The notes under the pieces were generated by a model. That model was not told the DNA's origin, searched no databases, and saw only the letters and a program-made list of their open reading frames with translations. The translations under genes and the position numbers were made by a program. Shown here piece by piece: positions 47,936 to 59,673 of a stretch of 64,000 nucleotides of DNA (the first letter of the stretch is position 1; every line of letters starts with the position of its first letter). The stretch lies in the NCBI RefSeq assembly GCF_002835465.1, contig NZ_PIZM01000009.1, positions 152,481-216,480 of the forward strand, written 5' to 3'. This DNA is from Psychromonas sp. psych-6C06 (GTDB taxonomy: Bacteria > Pseudomonadota > Gammaproteobacteria > Enterobacterales > Psychromonadaceae).

Positions 47936-50569
47936 TTAACCTGTATTACGTAAACCTGCTGCAATACCGGCAATCGTAACCATCAATGCTTGATCGATCA
48001 CTGGACAAATCTCTTCACCATTTTTACGTGAGCGAGAAAGTAGCTCTGCCTGTAATATGTTTAATGGATCCACATACGGGTTACGTAGTGAAATTGATTC
48101 TTTAATCCAAGGCTGTTCTTGCATCAACTTATGATCTGGTATTGTTTCCAACACTGTTTCACGCGTCATGACTAAGTTATCACGTAATCGCTGTCCTAAT
48201 GGCCATAGCTCCTTCGGCACTAAACGTTCTTCATAAAGCTTGGTGAGATCTTCATCCGCTTTCAAGAACACCATTTCAAACATTTCTAATCGAGTTTGGA
48301 AGAAAGGCCAATCACAGTACATCTCTTGTAATAGCTCTTTTTTACCCTCTTCGAGTAATGTTTTCAATGCGGTACCTGCGCCTAACCAAGCTGGTAACAT
48401 CAAACGGTTTTGACTCCATGCGAAGATCCAAGGGATTGCACGTAAGCTTTCTACGCCACCATTGGGTTTACGCTTTGCAGGTCGGCTGCCTAACGCGAGC
48501 TTACCTAATTCTAACTCCGGAGTAACACTGCGGAAGTACGGAACAAAATCTGCTTCTTCACGAATAAAGTAACGGTACTCTTCACAAGATTGCTCTGCAA
48601 ATTGATCCATTAAATCACGCCATTCTTGTTTAGGCGCTGGTGGTGGTAATAGGTTGGCTTCTAAAATTGCAGCTGTGTAGAGGTTTAGGCTTTGCACGGC
48701 AACTTTTGGTAAACCAAATTTAAAGCGGATCATTTCGCCCTGCTCTGTCACACGTAAACCACCTTTTAACGAGCCCGGAGGTTGTGATAATAGCGCTTGA
48801 TGTGCAGGTGCACCACCTCGACCAATTGTACCACCACGTCCATGGAACAGAACTAATTGGATATCATTCTCATCACTGATTTTTACCAGTGCTTCCTGTG
48901 CTTGATACTGTGCCCAGTTAGCAGCCATCACACCGGCATCTTTAGCGGAGTCAGAGTAACCAATCATGACATGCTGTTCACCATTGATGTAACCACGGTA
49001 CCAATCAACAGCGAATAAGCGTTCCATCACTTCTTTGGCGTTATTCAAATCATCTAATGTTTCGAAAAGTGGTGCAACAGGGATACGGAATGGGCAACCT
49101 ACCTCTTTTAACAGTAATTGCACTGCTAATACGTCAGAAGCTTCACGTGCCATTGAGATAATATAAATACCTAAAGCTTGTGGATCTGTTTTAGCAACGA
49201 CTCTACAAGTATCTAATACTTCTTGCACTTCAGCAGATGGTGCCCAGGATGCTGGAATAAGTGGGCGCTTGCTATTTAGCTCTTGTAATAAAAATGCTTG
49301 TTTATCGGGCTCACTCCAAGCATTGTAGTCGCCAAGGCCTAAATAGCGTGTTAGTTCTGATAAAGTATCACCATGGCGTTCGCCATCTTGACGGATGTCT
49401 AACTTAACTAAGTTAATACCAAAACAAGCAACACGACGAAGAATATCTAAAATTAAACCATCCGCAATCGAGTGCATGCCACAATCTTTTAGTGATTGAT
49501 AACAAAGTTGTAATGGTGCTTTTAATTGTTCAGTGGTTGTGATTAAGTCACGTGCATCACTTTTTTGATTTTGTAGTACGGCGCTTAATGCTGTTAGTGT
49601 TTCTTTTAATTCGCCACGCAGTTTACGTAAAATTACACGGTAAGGCTCATCAACATCACCAACTATTTCGCGTAATGACTCGCTACAGCTCCCCATTGAT
49701 AATTCTTCAGTAAGCTGTTTAATATCTTGAAGATACAAGCTAACGGCTACCCAGCGACTAGTCAGTAAAACTTCCTGCGTCACTGTTGCTGTTACGAATG
49801 GGTTGCCGTCTCGGTCGCCACCCATCCAAGAGGTAAACTTAATTGGAGAAGCATCAAGTGGCAATGTGAGCCCTAATCCACTTTGAAGTTTTTCATCTAA
49901 TTGACGTACATAAAGTGGCACTGCTTCCCATAGGCTATTTTCAATAACCGCAAAACCCCATTTTGCTTCATCAACAGGAGTTGGGCGATTTTTACGAATG
50001 TCGTTGGTATGCCATGCTTGGGTAATTAGTTGTTCAAGACGATTGAGTAACTGATCCCGCTCTTTATCTGAAATGTCAGAAAGCTCTAATAGGCTTAAGC
50101 ATTCGTTAATCGCAGTATGCTTATGAATTAGTGTGCGTCGAGTGATCTCGGTAGGGTGGGCTGTTAATACCATATCCATCGATAATTCATCGATCACTTT
50201 TTGCATGCTTTCTTCAGAGGTCTCTGAATTTTTTAATTTAGCGATTAATTGATCCATCGGATCGGGGCTACAAACGCCACTGTCACAGTGACGTGAAATA
50301 CCGTGAAACTGCTCAGCAATATTCGCTAGATTTAAAAAATGCGTGAAGGCACGTGCAACGGGTAATAATTCATCATCAGAAAGGTTGGCTAATACATTGA
50401 TCAATGTTTCTCCATCATCTTCGCTACCTGCGCGAGAAGATTTCGAAAGTTGACGGATCGATTCTATTTTATCTAGAAATTCAGCGCCTAAGTGATCACC
50501 AATACTTTTACCTAATAACTGTCCTAATAAACTCACATTACCACGTAAGTTTGCATATTCCTCTGTCAT
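47936..50569 (-). CDS. ppc: phosphoenolpyruvate carboxylase
   Basis: This 877-residue enzyme adds bicarbonate to PEP to make oxaloacetate, refilling the TCA cycle. The catalytic His138 lies in [13 protein letters not shown], with [26 protein letters not shown] and [16 protein letters not shown] also present. The C-terminus ends RNTG as usual. Length matches E. coli Ppc (883). It is transcribed alone toward the GH18-LytTR gene. The upstream region carries repeated GTAAxTAAATTAC motifs. Confidence 0.97.
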   Translation of the reverse strand: MTEEYANLRGNVSLLGQLLGKSIGDHLGAEFLDKIESIRQLSKSSRAGSEDDGETLINVLANLSDDELLPVARAFTHFLNLANIAEQFHGISRHCDSGVCSPDPMDQLIAKLKNSETSEESMQKVIDELSMDMVLTAHPTEITRRTLIHKHTAINECLSLLELSDISDKERDQLLNRLEQLITQAWHTNDIRKNRPTPVDEAKWGFAVIENSLWEAVPLYVRQLDEKLQSGLGLTLPLDASPIKFTSWMGGDRDGNPFVTATVTQEVLLTSRWVAVSLYLQDIKQLTEELSMGSCSESLREIVGDVDEPYRVILRKLRGELKETLTALSAVLQNQKSDARDLITTTEQLKAPLQLCYQSLKDCGMHSIADGLILDILRRVACFGINLVKLDIRQDGERHGDTLSELTRYLGLGDYNAWSEPDKQAFLLQELNSKRPLIPASWAPSAEVQEVLDTCRVVAKTDPQALGIYIISMAREASDVLAVQLLLKEVGCPFRIPVAPLFETLDDLNNAKEVMERLFAVDWYRGYINGEQHVMIGYSDSAKDAGVMAANWAQYQAQEALVKISDENDIQLVLFHGRGGTIGRGGAPAHQALLSQPPGSLKGGLRVTEQGEMIRFKFGLPKVAVQSLNLYTAAILEANLLPPPAPKQEWRDLMDQFAEQSCEEYRYFIREEADFVPYFRSVTPELELGKLALGSRPAKRKPNGGVESLRAIPWIFAWSQNRLMLPAWLGAGTALKTLLEEGKKELLQEMYCDWPFFQTRLEMFEMVFLKADEDLTKLYEERLVPKELWPLGQRLRDNLVMTRETVLETIPDHKLMQEQPWIKESISLRNPYVDPLNILQAELLSRSRKNGEEICPVIDQALMVTIAGIAAGLRNTG

Positions 50570-50582
50570 AAATCCTCTCTTC

Positions 50583-50705
50583 CTGTAATTAAATTACAAT
50601 ATAAAACTGTAATAACACAACTAAATTACCACAAAAGTGGCAACAGTCAATCTTGCACTGTGATTAAACGCTTGCTTTTAACGCAGTTCCTGTAACTAAA
50701 TTACA
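50583..50705. repeat. repeated GTAA-TAAATTAC motif in the ppc-argE gap
   Basis: CCTGTAATTAAATTAC (about 50582-50597) recurs as CCTGTAACTAAATTAC (about 50689-50704), 107 bp apart, the second copy crossing the argE stop codon. The core GTAATTAAATTAC is itself a dyad. This could be an operator pair for ppc. Confidence 0.4.
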
Positions 50706-51844
50706 CAGTAGCGTTGTACTAATTTCTTAATAACCGCCTGTGTAGGTTTCACAAATGATAGGTCTAAATACTCATTAGGTTGGTGTGCCTGTGCAATGTG
50801 TCCTGGACCTAAAACAATGGTGTCACAACCTAGTTGTTCGATAAATGGAGCCTCTGTACAGTAGTTTGCGCTTTGTGCCTTATTACCCGTATAAATTTCA
50901 GCTTGGGTAATTAAATCGGAATGAGCAGGGCATTGATAGGAAGGAATCGGCTCATGTAAATGATGTATATCAACACTGTTTGGATAGCGCTTTTCGATCT
51001 CGCTTAACGATTCTTTTACTGTGATAAATAGCTCGTTTGTACTTATACCAGGAATAGGACGCATATCAATGTGTAAGTCGCAACAGCCACAAATACGATT
51101 TGGGCTATCGCCACCATTGATAGCACCAAAGTTTAATGTGGGGTAGGGGACTGCAAAGTGTTCATTGTGGTATTTATCTTTGAATTGTTGTTGTACTTTT
51201 TTTAATTCACCAATGACAAGGTGCATGATCTCAATTGCATTTAATCCTTTATCAGGATCTGAACTATGCCCACTGTGACCTGTAATGCGTATTCCTTCCG
51301 ACATATGCCCTTTATGCATTACAACCGGAACCATTCCTGTTGGCTCACCAATAACAGCATAATCAGGTTTGATCGACTTTTGTTGTGCAATAGCTTGCGC
51401 CCCTGACATAGTCGTTTCTTCATCTGCGGTAGCTAAAATACGCAATGGTTTATGTAGTTTAGAAAGGTCGGTACTTTTTAATACTTCGATAACAAAAGCA
51501 AAAAATCCTTTCATATCAATCGTACCTAGGCCATATAGGCGGTTGTCTTTTTCAATTACTTTGAATGGATCACTTGCCCATGCTCCCTCGTCATAAGGAA
51601 CGGTATCAGTGTGCCCTGCGAGTAATAACCCTCCATCACCACTGCCATAGGTTGCGATTAAGTTGAATTTTCCTGGAGAGCCTTTGACTTCGGTTATTTC
51701 ATTGCTAAAGCCGAGCTCTTCTAGCCATGAAGCCAGTTGGTTGATCACCGCTAGGTTACTTTGATCCCATGAGCTATCAGTCGAACTAATTGAGGGGATT
51801 GCGATAAGTCCTTTATACAAGTCAATAAACGTTGGCAGTGCCAT
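50696..51844 (-). CDS. argE: acetylornithine deacetylase
   Basis: This 382-residue M20-family metal hydrolase releases ornithine from N-acetylornithine in the linear arginine pathway. Metal-binding motifs are [12 protein letters not shown] and [12 protein letters not shown], then [10 protein letters not shown]. The start [13 protein letters not shown] at 51844 has AGGGAT upstream; a longer frame from 51886 has no ribosome site. In relatives argE lies back to back with argC; here two chemoreceptor genes intervene. Only about 45 bp separate its start from the preceding terminator. Confidence 0.95.
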   Translation of the reverse strand: MALPTFIDLYKGLIAIPSISSTDSSWDQSNLAVINQLASWLEELGFSNEITEVKGSPGKFNLIATYGSGDGGLLLAGHTDTVPYDEGAWASDPFKVIEKDNRLYGLGTIDMKGFFAFVIEVLKSTDLSKLHKPLRILATADEETTMSGAQAIAQQKSIKPDYAVIGEPTGMVPVVMHKGHMSEGIRITGHSGHSSDPDKGLNAIEIMHLVIGELKKVQQQFKDKYHNEHFAVPYPTLNFGAINGGDSPNRICGCCDLHIDMRPIPGISTNELFITVKESLSEIEKRYPNSVDIHHLHEPIPSYQCPAHSDLITQAEIYTGNKAQSANYCTEAPFIEQLGCDTIVLGPGHIAQAHQPNEYLDLSFVKPTQAVIKKLVQRYCVI

Positions 51845-51888
51845 AGGTATCCCTTTAATGAATAAGCGAAGCTTTAATTTAAACAAAA

Positions 51889-51918
51889 AAAAGCCTTAAG
51901 TAAAAACTTAAGGCTTTT
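51889..51918 (-). terminator. terminator of the first HBM chemoreceptor gene
   Basis: A perfect 12-bp stem AAAAGCCTTAAG / CTTAAGGCTTTT around a 6-base loop is followed on the minus strand by a T-run of eight. This is a strong intrinsic terminator between the chemoreceptor gene and argE. Confidence 0.92.
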
Positions 51919-51951
51919 AGTTTAACTAAAACTCATTATGTTACGGTAAAG

Positions 51952-53811
51952 TTATACAGTAAATTTACTGACTTCTGAGATAAGCTTGTTAGCTTGTGTT
52001 TCAAGCTCATTACTCATTTCATCATTCTGCGTCGATGTTTCACCTGAATTTTCTGCGACATCACGAATAGAAACAACATGACGGTTTACCTCTGCTGCTA
52101 CCACACTTTGTTCTTGAATTGCTGTTGCAATGGCAGTGTTCATATCCATGATACCGACGATGTCTTCATTTATTTGGGCTAACATCTGTCCTGCTTGGTT
52201 TGCTTGCTCTGCACTCTCTTTGCCTTCCTCTCGACAATCTGTCATTAATGAGACGATATTTTGAGTGCGGCTTTGCAGTGAACTGATAATGTTTTCTATC
52301 TCTTTTGTTGACTCTTGAGTACGGCTAGCGAGCGTACGAACCTCATCAGCCACGACGGCAAAACCGCGCCCTTGTTCGCCGGCTCTTGCCGCTTCAATAG
52401 CTGCATTTAGCGCCAGTAAATTAGTTTGTTCTGCAATACCTCTAATAACATCTAATACACTACCAATGGTTTCGCTATCTTTAGAAAGGTTAATCACCAC
52501 ATCTTCAGATTCAACTAATTTACCAGAAAGTATGTTTATCTGCTCTATAGTGGCATCAACACCTTGTTTACCAATGGCCGCATTTTGATTCGTTTGTTCT
52601 GCTTTATCGGCCGCATCAGTAGTATTACTTGCAATCTCCTCAATAGTGGCAACCATCTCAGTAACAGCTGTAGCAACCATGTCAGTTTCTTGCATTTGTG
52701 CCTGAACTCCCTCGTGAGCTTGATGTATATTAGCTGTGAGTGTGGTTGCCGCTTGGGTTACATTGTTTGCCGACTCTTGTGTCGAGATAATCAATGCGTG
52801 GAAATTTTTAATCATGCCGTTAAATGCATGTGCCATCTCAGCCAGTTCATCATTGTTCTTTGTTGAAACGACGATGGTGAGATCGTTAGTTTCGGCAATT
52901 TGAACAATAGAGCGCTTAATAAAGGTAATGCCACTCATAATGCTACGGCTTACGATAGAGCCGATAACAATAGATAGGATTAATGCAATAGCAAAAAGAA
53001 CATAGGTTACGCTACTGATCGATTTGATATAACTATCAATAGCTACATTGGTTTTTACAACCAATGCATTTTGTTGCTGAATAACCATCGCTGAACTATC
53101 AAAGAGAGCTTTACGAAGGCCACTTTGGGCATCGTAACCAAACACTTTTTGCTCTGCAGCAAGGTCAAGAAAAGCTTTTTTATATTTAGGTAAAGAGTAG
53201 TTAACTGCGGTTTTTTTACCGATAGAAAGGCTACTATCTTCAACACCATTAAGTAATTGTTTGTAAATACGCTCATATTTTCTAATGTGTTTACGGTCAA
53301 AGTCCATTAAAAAATCTTTTTCGTAACGGCGTAATTGCAAGGTTAAACTAAGCATTTCAAAATCAGATTTTCCAATTGAACGTTCTACTTGCTTCACTGC
53401 TTTAGTGAGTGCGCCATAAAGACCATCTTTCGTTGTGAGACCTATTCTTTGTTGTGACTCAACAAGAACATTAAATTGCTGTCTGTATTCAGTTAAGGCA
53501 GAACTGAGAGTTGCTATCTCGGAGGTCGATATACCCATTTCGACTAGTGTGCGTTTTACTTTTTCTAATTGATCAACGACCTTGGCATCCTGCGCCGTAA
53601 AGTCATCAACATCAGTCAATAACTTTTGAGCAATAAAGTTCTTCTCGTAGTGCCGTAATTGTAAAATACCTGACTCTATTTCGCCGATATCCTGAGCAAG
53701 AGTGATATCTTTTTGTAACGCTGAAGAAGAAAAATTTAATAGCAACAACATCGCGAGCATGCTGGCGATGGAGATAACAGTATTAGCGATTAATTTATGT
53801 TTTATTAGCAT
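51952..53811 (-). CDS. methyl-accepting chemotaxis protein with HBM sensor domain (copy 1)
   Basis: The 619-residue receptor has a membrane helix (about 8-28) and a periplasmic helical bimodular (HBM) domain with its two repeated markers, [12 protein letters not shown] (about 51-62) and [12 protein letters not shown] (about 159-170). A second membrane helix (about 267-290), a HAMP domain and a signalling domain with tip [39 protein letters not shown] follow. HBM receptors such as Pseudomonas McpS bind TCA-cycle acids and acetate. It is a tandem paralogue of the gene at 54608, of identical length. Confidence 0.94.
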   Translation of the reverse strand: MLIKHKLIANTVISIASMLAMLLLLNFSSSALQKDITLAQDIGEIESGILQLRHYEKNFIAQKLLTDVDDFTAQDAKVVDQLEKVKRTLVEMGISTSEIATLSSALTEYRQQFNVLVESQQRIGLTTKDGLYGALTKAVKQVERSIGKSDFEMLSLTLQLRRYEKDFLMDFDRKHIRKYERIYKQLLNGVEDSSLSIGKKTAVNYSLPKYKKAFLDLAAEQKVFGYDAQSGLRKALFDSSAMVIQQQNALVVKTNVAIDSYIKSISSVTYVLFAIALILSIVIGSIVSRSIMSGITFIKRSIVQIAETNDLTIVVSTKNNDELAEMAHAFNGMIKNFHALIISTQESANNVTQAATTLTANIHQAHEGVQAQMQETDMVATAVTEMVATIEEIASNTTDAADKAEQTNQNAAIGKQGVDATIEQINILSGKLVESEDVVINLSKDSETIGSVLDVIRGIAEQTNLLALNAAIEAARAGEQGRGFAVVADEVRTLASRTQESTKEIENIISSLQSRTQNIVSLMTDCREEGKESAEQANQAGQMLAQINEDIVGIMDMNTAIATAIQEQSVVAAEVNRHVVSIRDVAENSGETSTQNDEMSNELETQANKLISEVSKFTV

Positions 53812-54607
53812 GGTAGTTTGCCCAATTTTTTTTACATGAATATCTAATGGCTGTTTATAGCTTATGTTGCTATTTCGTAACCATCCAGAAAATAACCCGA
53901 ATTAACTTTTTTTTGTGATAATACCCATATGAATCGTTTTAATACGTGTTTATTTACTTCTGTTGCAATTGCGTTTTGCGCTTGGAACACTATTGCAATA
54001 TTGGCATCTATGATCATGATAGCGATAACAGCATTATTCATTTATGCTAACACTCGACCTGCCTCTGCGATTCATTTATAGCTTTATTAACCTTCCTCGC
54101 AACATTCGCTTATCAAGCTGCTGATGTTGCCGGTATGCGTTTGTAATGAACTAATTATATTTTTATCTATTTGGTTGAGTCTTATGTAAAGTTGTTAAGG
54201 CACAAACCTTATCGGCAACCATTGCTAAGTCTTTACCCTATTCAACTCAATAACTCTTGATGTTTCAATTTTTCCAATGCTCTGTGACAAGGCAAACTAC
54301 TGTTGTAATGTATCCGAGCTTAATTTTAAAAAGGACAACATAGTAAACATACTCAGTATTGATCTGTTGGTGTATACCATAAGTTTATGTTTTTGAGCAT
54401 GAATGTATTGCCTAGTCATTAGTTTCAATATTTATGTTAACTAAATTGTAATAATGGATGCCAAAATCGCCAGTGAGCGGAGCAGAAAAGCCCTATTTTT
54501 TAGGTACTAGAAATAAAAATTTAAGGTTAATGGTTAGTTGGTATTTACTTGATGGTGATTTCATCACCTTGACGATAATCAGGCAAGGTGATGAAATTTA
54601 GAGTGAA
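53812..54607. other. gene-poor 796-bp interval between the two chemoreceptor genes
   Basis: No convincing gene. A 50-codon frame at 53929-54081 encodes a hydrophobic peptide but has no ribosome site. Near the right end, 54559-54598 forms a strong hairpin. Confidence 0.5.
54559..54598 (-). terminator. 14-bp perfect hairpin after the second HBM chemoreceptor gene
   Basis: ATTTCATCACCTTG (54559-54572) pairs perfectly with CAAGGTGATGAAAT (54585-54598) across 12 bases. It lies ten bases after the chemoreceptor stop. An alternative small hairpin (GGTGA/TCACC at 54555-54569) overlaps its left arm. There is no T-run. Confidence 0.6.
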
Positions 54608-56467
54608 TTAGACTTGAAAGCGACTTATCTCCTCAGTCAATACACTCGCTTGTTGTGCAAGCTCTTCACTCATTTCACTATTCTGTACAGATGACTCTCC
54701 AGTTGATTCCGCGACATCGCGTATTGATACTACGTGTCTATTAACCTCTGTAGCGACTGCACTTTGTTCTTGAATGGCGGTTGCAATCGCCGTGTTCATA
54801 TCCATTATGCTAATAACATCACTATTTATTTGCTCTAGCAAGTCACCAGCAACACTTGCTTGCTCGCTGCTTTGCTGACCTTCGTCACGACACTCGGACA
54901 TTAACGTCACTATATTGGAGGTACGATTTTGTAGTGTACTAATGATGCTCTCAATCTCTTTGGTTGACTCTTGGGTGCGACTGGCTAGTGTTCGTACTTC
55001 GTCGGCTACGACAGCAAAGCCACGGCCTTGTTCACCTGCTCGGGCCGCTTCAATGGCTGCATTAAGTGCTAATAAATTCGTTTGTTCTGCGATACCTCGA
55101 ATAACATCTAATACACTACCAATAGTAATACTATCTTCTGCTAACTGATTAACCACGGATTCAGACTCAGTTAATTTATCGGAAAGAACTGCAATTTGCG
55201 TAATAGTCGCATCTACACCTTTTTTGCCTTTATTCGCATTGTTATTAGTTTGTTCTGCTTTATCGGCAGCATCTGTGGTGTTATTTGCAATCTCTTCAAT
55301 GGTGGCAACCATCTCTGTAACGGCCGTTGCGACCATGTCGGTTTCTTGCATTTGCGACTCAACACCGGCATTTGCTTGATGAATATTCTTACTTAATGAA
55401 CTTGTTGCTTGTTCTACAGTGCCTACGGATTGTTTGACCGATAAGATAAGATGTTGGAAATTACTGAGCATATGATTAAAAGCATCCGCCATGTCTGCTA
55501 ATTCATCTTTATTGGTTGATTGCACAGTAATAGTAAGGTTGTTGGTATCGGCAACTTCTGTCATAGAGTTTTTAATATGCGTAATTCCCCGTGTAATACT
55601 CTTGCCGATAAACCACGCGATTAAGCTTGCAAGTAGTATTGAAACAGCAAAGATAGTGTAGGTAAGCTGGGTCATTGAAGTAATGTATTCGGCCACTGAC
55701 TTGTTCGTTTCAGTCATTAAACTTGTTAATGTCTTATCCACTTGGTGGATGGTTGCGCGCATCTCTTTTTGTATGCCACTATTTGAGTTATAACCCATAT
55801 TTTTTTGTTCGTTAACTAGGTTCAAAAATGCTTTTTTATAGTTATCCATGGCTTTATCGATAGCGACTTTTTGGCCGCCTTGGAGGTAACTATTGTCAAT
55901 GATTATGTCAAATTTATCATGGTTTTTCAGAAACTGGGTGACGTATTTATCATCTATGCGAAGCATAAAATCTTTTTCATTTCGTCTTAGCTGTAACATC
56001 ATGCTGGTGGCTTGAAAGTCATCTTCGCCTAAAATACTTTCAACTTCATGTACTGCTTTACGTAGTGCCCCATATAAACCCGTTTTTGGAGTTAATCCTA
56101 TTGTAGTTTGTGCGTTTACTAGCTTTTCGAAATGTGCCTGGTATTGATTAAGAATACTTTGTAGTGAGGAGGCCGCACTACTATCAATATCGATATTATT
56201 TAAATCGTGTCGTAAATCATCTAGCTCACTCTGTAATTGGCTAATACGTGCTTTGAATTGATCAAGGTATTTTAGGTTTTTTCGGGCTAAAAAGTCTTTC
56301 TCGTTTCGTCTAAGTTGTAAAATATCCGCTTCTACTTTACCTATTGTTTGTGCAATAACGATATCTTTTTGTAAAGAACTGGAAGTGTAAATAACTAGAA
56401 TCAACATTATCAGCATGCTGATAATGGATATCCCTGTATTAATGATTAACTTATTTCGAATTAACAT
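54608..56467 (-). CDS. methyl-accepting chemotaxis protein with HBM sensor domain (copy 2)
   Basis: This 619-residue paralogue of the gene at 51952 has the same domain order: membrane helix, HBM domain with [12 protein letters not shown] (about 51-62) and [12 protein letters not shown] (about 159-170), second helix, HAMP and signalling domain. Signalling halves are nearly the same, while the periplasmic halves have diverged, so the two likely sense different ligands. It has its own upstream region shared with argC. Confidence 0.94.
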   Translation of the reverse strand: MLIRNKLIINTGISIISMLIMLILVIYTSSSLQKDIVIAQTIGKVEADILQLRRNEKDFLARKNLKYLDQFKARISQLQSELDDLRHDLNNIDIDSSAASSLQSILNQYQAHFEKLVNAQTTIGLTPKTGLYGALRKAVHEVESILGEDDFQATSMMLQLRRNEKDFMLRIDDKYVTQFLKNHDKFDIIIDNSYLQGGQKVAIDKAMDNYKKAFLNLVNEQKNMGYNSNSGIQKEMRATIHQVDKTLTSLMTETNKSVAEYITSMTQLTYTIFAVSILLASLIAWFIGKSITRGITHIKNSMTEVADTNNLTITVQSTNKDELADMADAFNHMLSNFQHLILSVKQSVGTVEQATSSLSKNIHQANAGVESQMQETDMVATAVTEMVATIEEIANNTTDAADKAEQTNNNANKGKKGVDATITQIAVLSDKLTESESVVNQLAEDSITIGSVLDVIRGIAEQTNLLALNAAIEAARAGEQGRGFAVVADEVRTLASRTQESTKEIESIISTLQNRTSNIVTLMSECRDEGQQSSEQASVAGDLLEQINSDVISIMDMNTAIATAIQEQSAVATEVNRHVVSIRDVAESTGESSVQNSEMSEELAQQASVLTEEISRFQV

Positions 56468-56941
56468 GATAGAGCCTTTAATTTACAGTTGATGTACTGA
56501 CTAAGTGTAATTGCAATTTCATATCTTGCACGTTGTGCAATGATGAAGTAGCTATTATTTATTTGAAATAACGCTAATTATTAGCACTAAATCTGAAATC
56601 AACCTGATTTCTATTTAAAACGGGGTGGTTTTGTGATGATTGTTTTGATCTCCTTATATTCTTTTCAAAGAGTTTTATCATTCTCTCTAGCTTGTTCTGA
56701 AATATGAATCCTTTCTATATTCTTTGTTACTTTAATTGTAATGCACTGATCCACAATATAAAAAAACATTGAAAGTGTACTTTTTAGTCGCCCAAAATAG
56801 CGTAAATATTTATTCACATTTATTGCATAAATAATCATTTGTATTTACAATGCTTCTTTACTGTGAGGCATTCCTTTATAGAGACATTTTTCCTATAATA
56901 GCGCCTCTCAATTTATCACTATTTTCAAAACAGGATTTATT
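56468..56941. other. divergent control region between the chemoreceptor and argC
   Basis: AT-rich 474 bp with the ARG-box pair (56801-56839) and, close to argC, a TATAAT at 56894-56899 that could be its -10 box (the -35 is weak). No gene. Confidence 0.75.
56801..56839. promoter_or_regulatory. pair of ARG boxes (ArgR operator) upstream of argC
   Basis: TAAATATTTATTCA (56803-56816) matches the ARG-box core TGAATWWWWATTCA at 13 of 14 positions, and TGCATAAATAATCA (56824-56837) at 12 of 14. Their starts are 21 bp apart, the usual spacing of two 18-bp boxes with a 3-bp gap that an ArgR hexamer covers. This supports arginine repression of argCBFGH. Confidence 0.75.
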
Positions 56942-57949
56942 ATGCTTAAAGCGATCGTTGTTGGCGCAAGTGGATACACTGGTGCAGAGTTAGCACAATT
57001 TTTAACACGCCACCCAGAGATTGAATTGGCAGGGTTATATGTTTCTGAAGGTAGTTTAGATAAAGGTAAAAAATTATCTGATTTATATGGCAACCTTGTT
57101 GGCGTTGTTGATCTTCCTTTGCAACCATTAGGTACTGCCGGTATCAAAACTGTTTGTGAAGGCATCGATATTGTTATTTTAGCGACCGCGCATGAAGTCA
57201 GCCATGATTTAGCACCATTATTTCTTGCTGAAAATACAGTGGTATTTGATCTGTCTGGCGCATTCCGTGTTCAATCTGCAGGCTTCTACGATAAATTCTA
57301 TGGTTTCACTCATCAATACCCTGAGTTACTAGAGCAAGCCGTTTACGGTCTTGCTGAATGGAATGATGACGCGGTTAAGCAAACAGATCTTATTGCTGTT
57401 CCTGGCTGTTATACAACCGCTTCGTTAACTGCGCTTAAGCCATTGGCAGAAGCAGGTTTGATTAAAGCCGGTACTAAGCCAACTATCAATGCAACTAGTG
57501 GCGTTAGTGGCGCAGGTCGTAAAGCGAGCGTTGCAAGTAGTTTCTGTGAGGTGAGCCTACAACCTTACGGTGTGTTTACACATCGTCATAAGCCTGAAAT
57601 TGATCAGCATTTAGGTTTGCCTGTGGTATTCACACCACATTTAGGTAGCTTCAAACGTGGTATCTTAGCGAGCATTAATGTGGTGCTAAAAGAGGGCGTC
57701 ACTGCAGAGCAGGTGAATCAAGCTTACCAAAATGCTTATGCAGATAAACCGATTGTACGTTTAATGGAAGGGTCTTATCCTGCATTGAAAAATGTAGTGG
57801 GTACACCTTATTGTGATTTAGGTTGGGCAGTTGATGGAGATGATCTCGTTGTATTTAGTGCCATTGATAACCTTCTTAAAGGTGCTTCATCACAAGCAAT
57901 CCAATGTATTAACTTACGTTTTGGTTTTGATATCACAACATCATTCTAA
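56942..57949 (+). CDS. argC: N-acetyl-gamma-glutamyl-phosphate reductase
   Basis: This 335-residue NADPH enzyme has the nucleotide motif [16 protein letters not shown] at the N-terminus, the catalytic Cys in [17 protein letters not shown] and the His region [13 protein letters not shown]. It is the third step of arginine synthesis and the first gene of the argCBFGH run. Its stop codon overlaps an ATG in front of argB. Confidence 0.97.
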   Translation: MLKAIVVGASGYTGAELAQFLTRHPEIELAGLYVSEGSLDKGKKLSDLYGNLVGVVDLPLQPLGTAGIKTVCEGIDIVILATAHEVSHDLAPLFLAENTVVFDLSGAFRVQSAGFYDKFYGFTHQYPELLEQAVYGLAEWNDDAVKQTDLIAVPGCYTTASLTALKPLAEAGLIKAGTKPTINATSGVSGAGRKASVASSFCEVSLQPYGVFTHRHKPEIDQHLGLPVVFTPHLGSFKRGILASINVVLKEGVTAEQVNQAYQNAYADKPIVRLMEGSYPALKNVVGTPYCDLGWAVDGDDLVVFSAIDNLLKGASSQAIQCINLRFGFDITTSF

Positions 57950-57966
57950 TGAAAGAGTCTATAGCA

Positions 57967-58740
57967 ATGAAACAACCGTTATTAATTAAACTTGGTGGTG
58001 CGGTACTTGAGAATGAACAAGCGCTCACTAATCTGTTCTCAGCATTAACAACCTACTTAGAAACAGAGCAACGTCCTCTATTATTAGTTCATGGCGGTGG
58101 TGTGATTGTTGAAGATGTTCTCGCTAAGATGAATATCAAAAGTGAAAAAAAGAATGGTCTACGTATAACACCCTTTGATCAAATTGGTTATGTTGCGGGT
58201 GCATTAGCCGGAACGTCAAATAAATTATTGATGGCTAAAGCTTTGCAAGCAGGGCTTTCAGCTGTTGGTTTATCATTAGCTGATGGTTTCAGTTGTACAG
58301 TAAAACAGATGGACCCAGATTTAGGTGCTGTGGGTGTGTGCGCACCTAATAAGCCTGAATTAATAAATCATCTATTGGCTGGTGGCTTTTTACCTGTTAT
58401 TTCATCGATCGCCATTGGTGAAGATGGGCGTTTATATAACGTTAATGCAGATCAGGCTGCCATTGCTATCTGTGAGCTATTAAATGCGGAGCTAGTTTTT
58501 CTCTCTGATGTTGATGGTGTATGGGACGCACAGAAACAAGTTATTCCTGAGTTAAACACTCAATTAGCTGATACACTGATTGCTGGAAATGTTATACAAG
58601 ATGGCATGGCAGTAAAAGTAAAAGCAGCTTTACAAGCGGCTGATCAGTTAGGTCATGTGATGCTTGCAAGCTGGAAAAACCCTGAAAATTTAGTATCACT
58701 GCTTGCGGGTCAAGCGGTGGGAACCAAAGTAATTAAATAG
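57967..58740 (+). CDS. argB: acetylglutamate kinase
   Basis: This 257-residue enzyme of the amino-acid kinase family has [11 protein letters not shown] at the start, the acetylglutamate/ATP segments [14 protein letters not shown] and [14 protein letters not shown], and the LSDVDGVWD loop. The ATG at 57967 (AAAGAG nine bases upstream) gives the normal length; the ATG overlapping the argC stop would add six residues and lacks a ribosome site. Confidence 0.96.
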   Translation: MKQPLLIKLGGAVLENEQALTNLFSALTTYLETEQRPLLLVHGGGVIVEDVLAKMNIKSEKKNGLRITPFDQIGYVAGALAGTSNKLLMAKALQAGLSAVGLSLADGFSCTVKQMDPDLGAVGVCAPNKPELINHLLAGGFLPVISSIAIGEDGRLYNVNADQAAIAICELLNAELVFLSDVDGVWDAQKQVIPELNTQLADTLIAGNVIQDGMAVKVKAALQAADQLGHVMLASWKNPENLVSLLAGQAVGTKVIK

Positions 58741-58750
58741 AGAAAGAATC

Positions 58751-59659
58751 ATGAACGATCTGTTAACTGGTTTTGAAATGACTCAACAACAAGCATTAGA
58801 CTTGATTGCATTGGGTAAAGAATTAAAAGCAAATCCTGCTAAATTCGCACAAGCGCTAGCAGGTAAAAGTGTCGTCACGTTATTTGAAAAGCAGTCGCTA
58901 CGTACTCGAGTTACTTTTGATATCGGTGTGAATAAATTAGGTGGTCACGCGGTTTATTTAGACCAAGCCAATGGTGCGATGGGTAGCCGTGAAGATGTTA
59001 AAGACTTTGCTGCTAACATCTCTCGCTGGGCTGATTGTATTGTTGCACGTGTTTACGACCATAAAACATTGGTTGAGATGCAAGAGTACTCGACAGTGCC
59101 TGTGATTAACTCGCTGTGTGATCTTTACCATCCTTGCCAAGGTATGGCAGATTTCCTAACGGTGGCACAAAACTATGATGATGTGTCAAAAGTTAAACTG
59201 GCTTATATCGGTGATGGTAATAACGTGACTCACTCGCTGTTTATTGCTGGTGCTATTTTAGGTGCAACAGTTACTGCGGTTTGTCCAATCGGTCACAGCC
59301 CTGATGCGCAAATTCTAAAACAGGCACAAGATATTGCAGCAAAAACAGGTGCAACTATCACTGTGACTGATAAAGTTGAAGATATTAAAGGCTTTGATGT
59401 CGTTTATGGTGATACTTGGTTATCAATGGGTGATGACACTCCACTTGAGCAAATTAAAGCTAAGTTTATGCCTTACCAAATTAATCAAGAACTACTCGAT
59501 ACAACGGGTATAAAACATGTTTTACATTGCCAGCCAGCACATCGTGGATTAGATATTACTTCAGAAGTGATGGATGGGCCTGCTTCATTGATTTTTGATC
59601 AAGCAGAAAATAGAATGCATATACAAAACGCAATTATGTTGACGTTAATTAACAAATAA
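58751..59659 (+). CDS. argF: ornithine carbamoyltransferase
   Basis: This 302-residue enzyme makes citrulline from ornithine and carbamoyl phosphate. The phosphate loop is SLRTR (49-53), HPCQ is at 127-130 and the ornithine loop is DTWLSMG (221-227). The catalytic Cys lies in HCQPAHRG (259-266), where the family almost always has HCLP; the Leu is Gln here (codon CAG). It is otherwise the short form seen in marine gammaproteobacteria. It starts ten bases after argB. Confidence 0.96.
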   Translation: MNDLLTGFEMTQQQALDLIALGKELKANPAKFAQALAGKSVVTLFEKQSLRTRVTFDIGVNKLGGHAVYLDQANGAMGSREDVKDFAANISRWADCIVARVYDHKTLVEMQEYSTVPVINSLCDLYHPCQGMADFLTVAQNYDDVSKVKLAYIGDGNNVTHSLFIAGAILGATVTAVCPIGHSPDAQILKQAQDIAAKTGATITVTDKVEDIKGFDVVYGDTWLSMGDDTPLEQIKAKFMPYQINQELLDTTGIKHVLHCQPAHRGLDITSEVMDGPASLIFDQAENRMHIQNAIMLTLINK

Positions 59660-59673
59660 GGAACGGCTGCAAA

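Noticed and set aside
53929..54081. 50-codon hydrophobic frame between the two chemoreceptor genes
   Set aside because: Begins MNRFNTCLFTSVAIAFCAWN and could be a small membrane protein, but there is no ribosome site and no sign of conservation to judge by.
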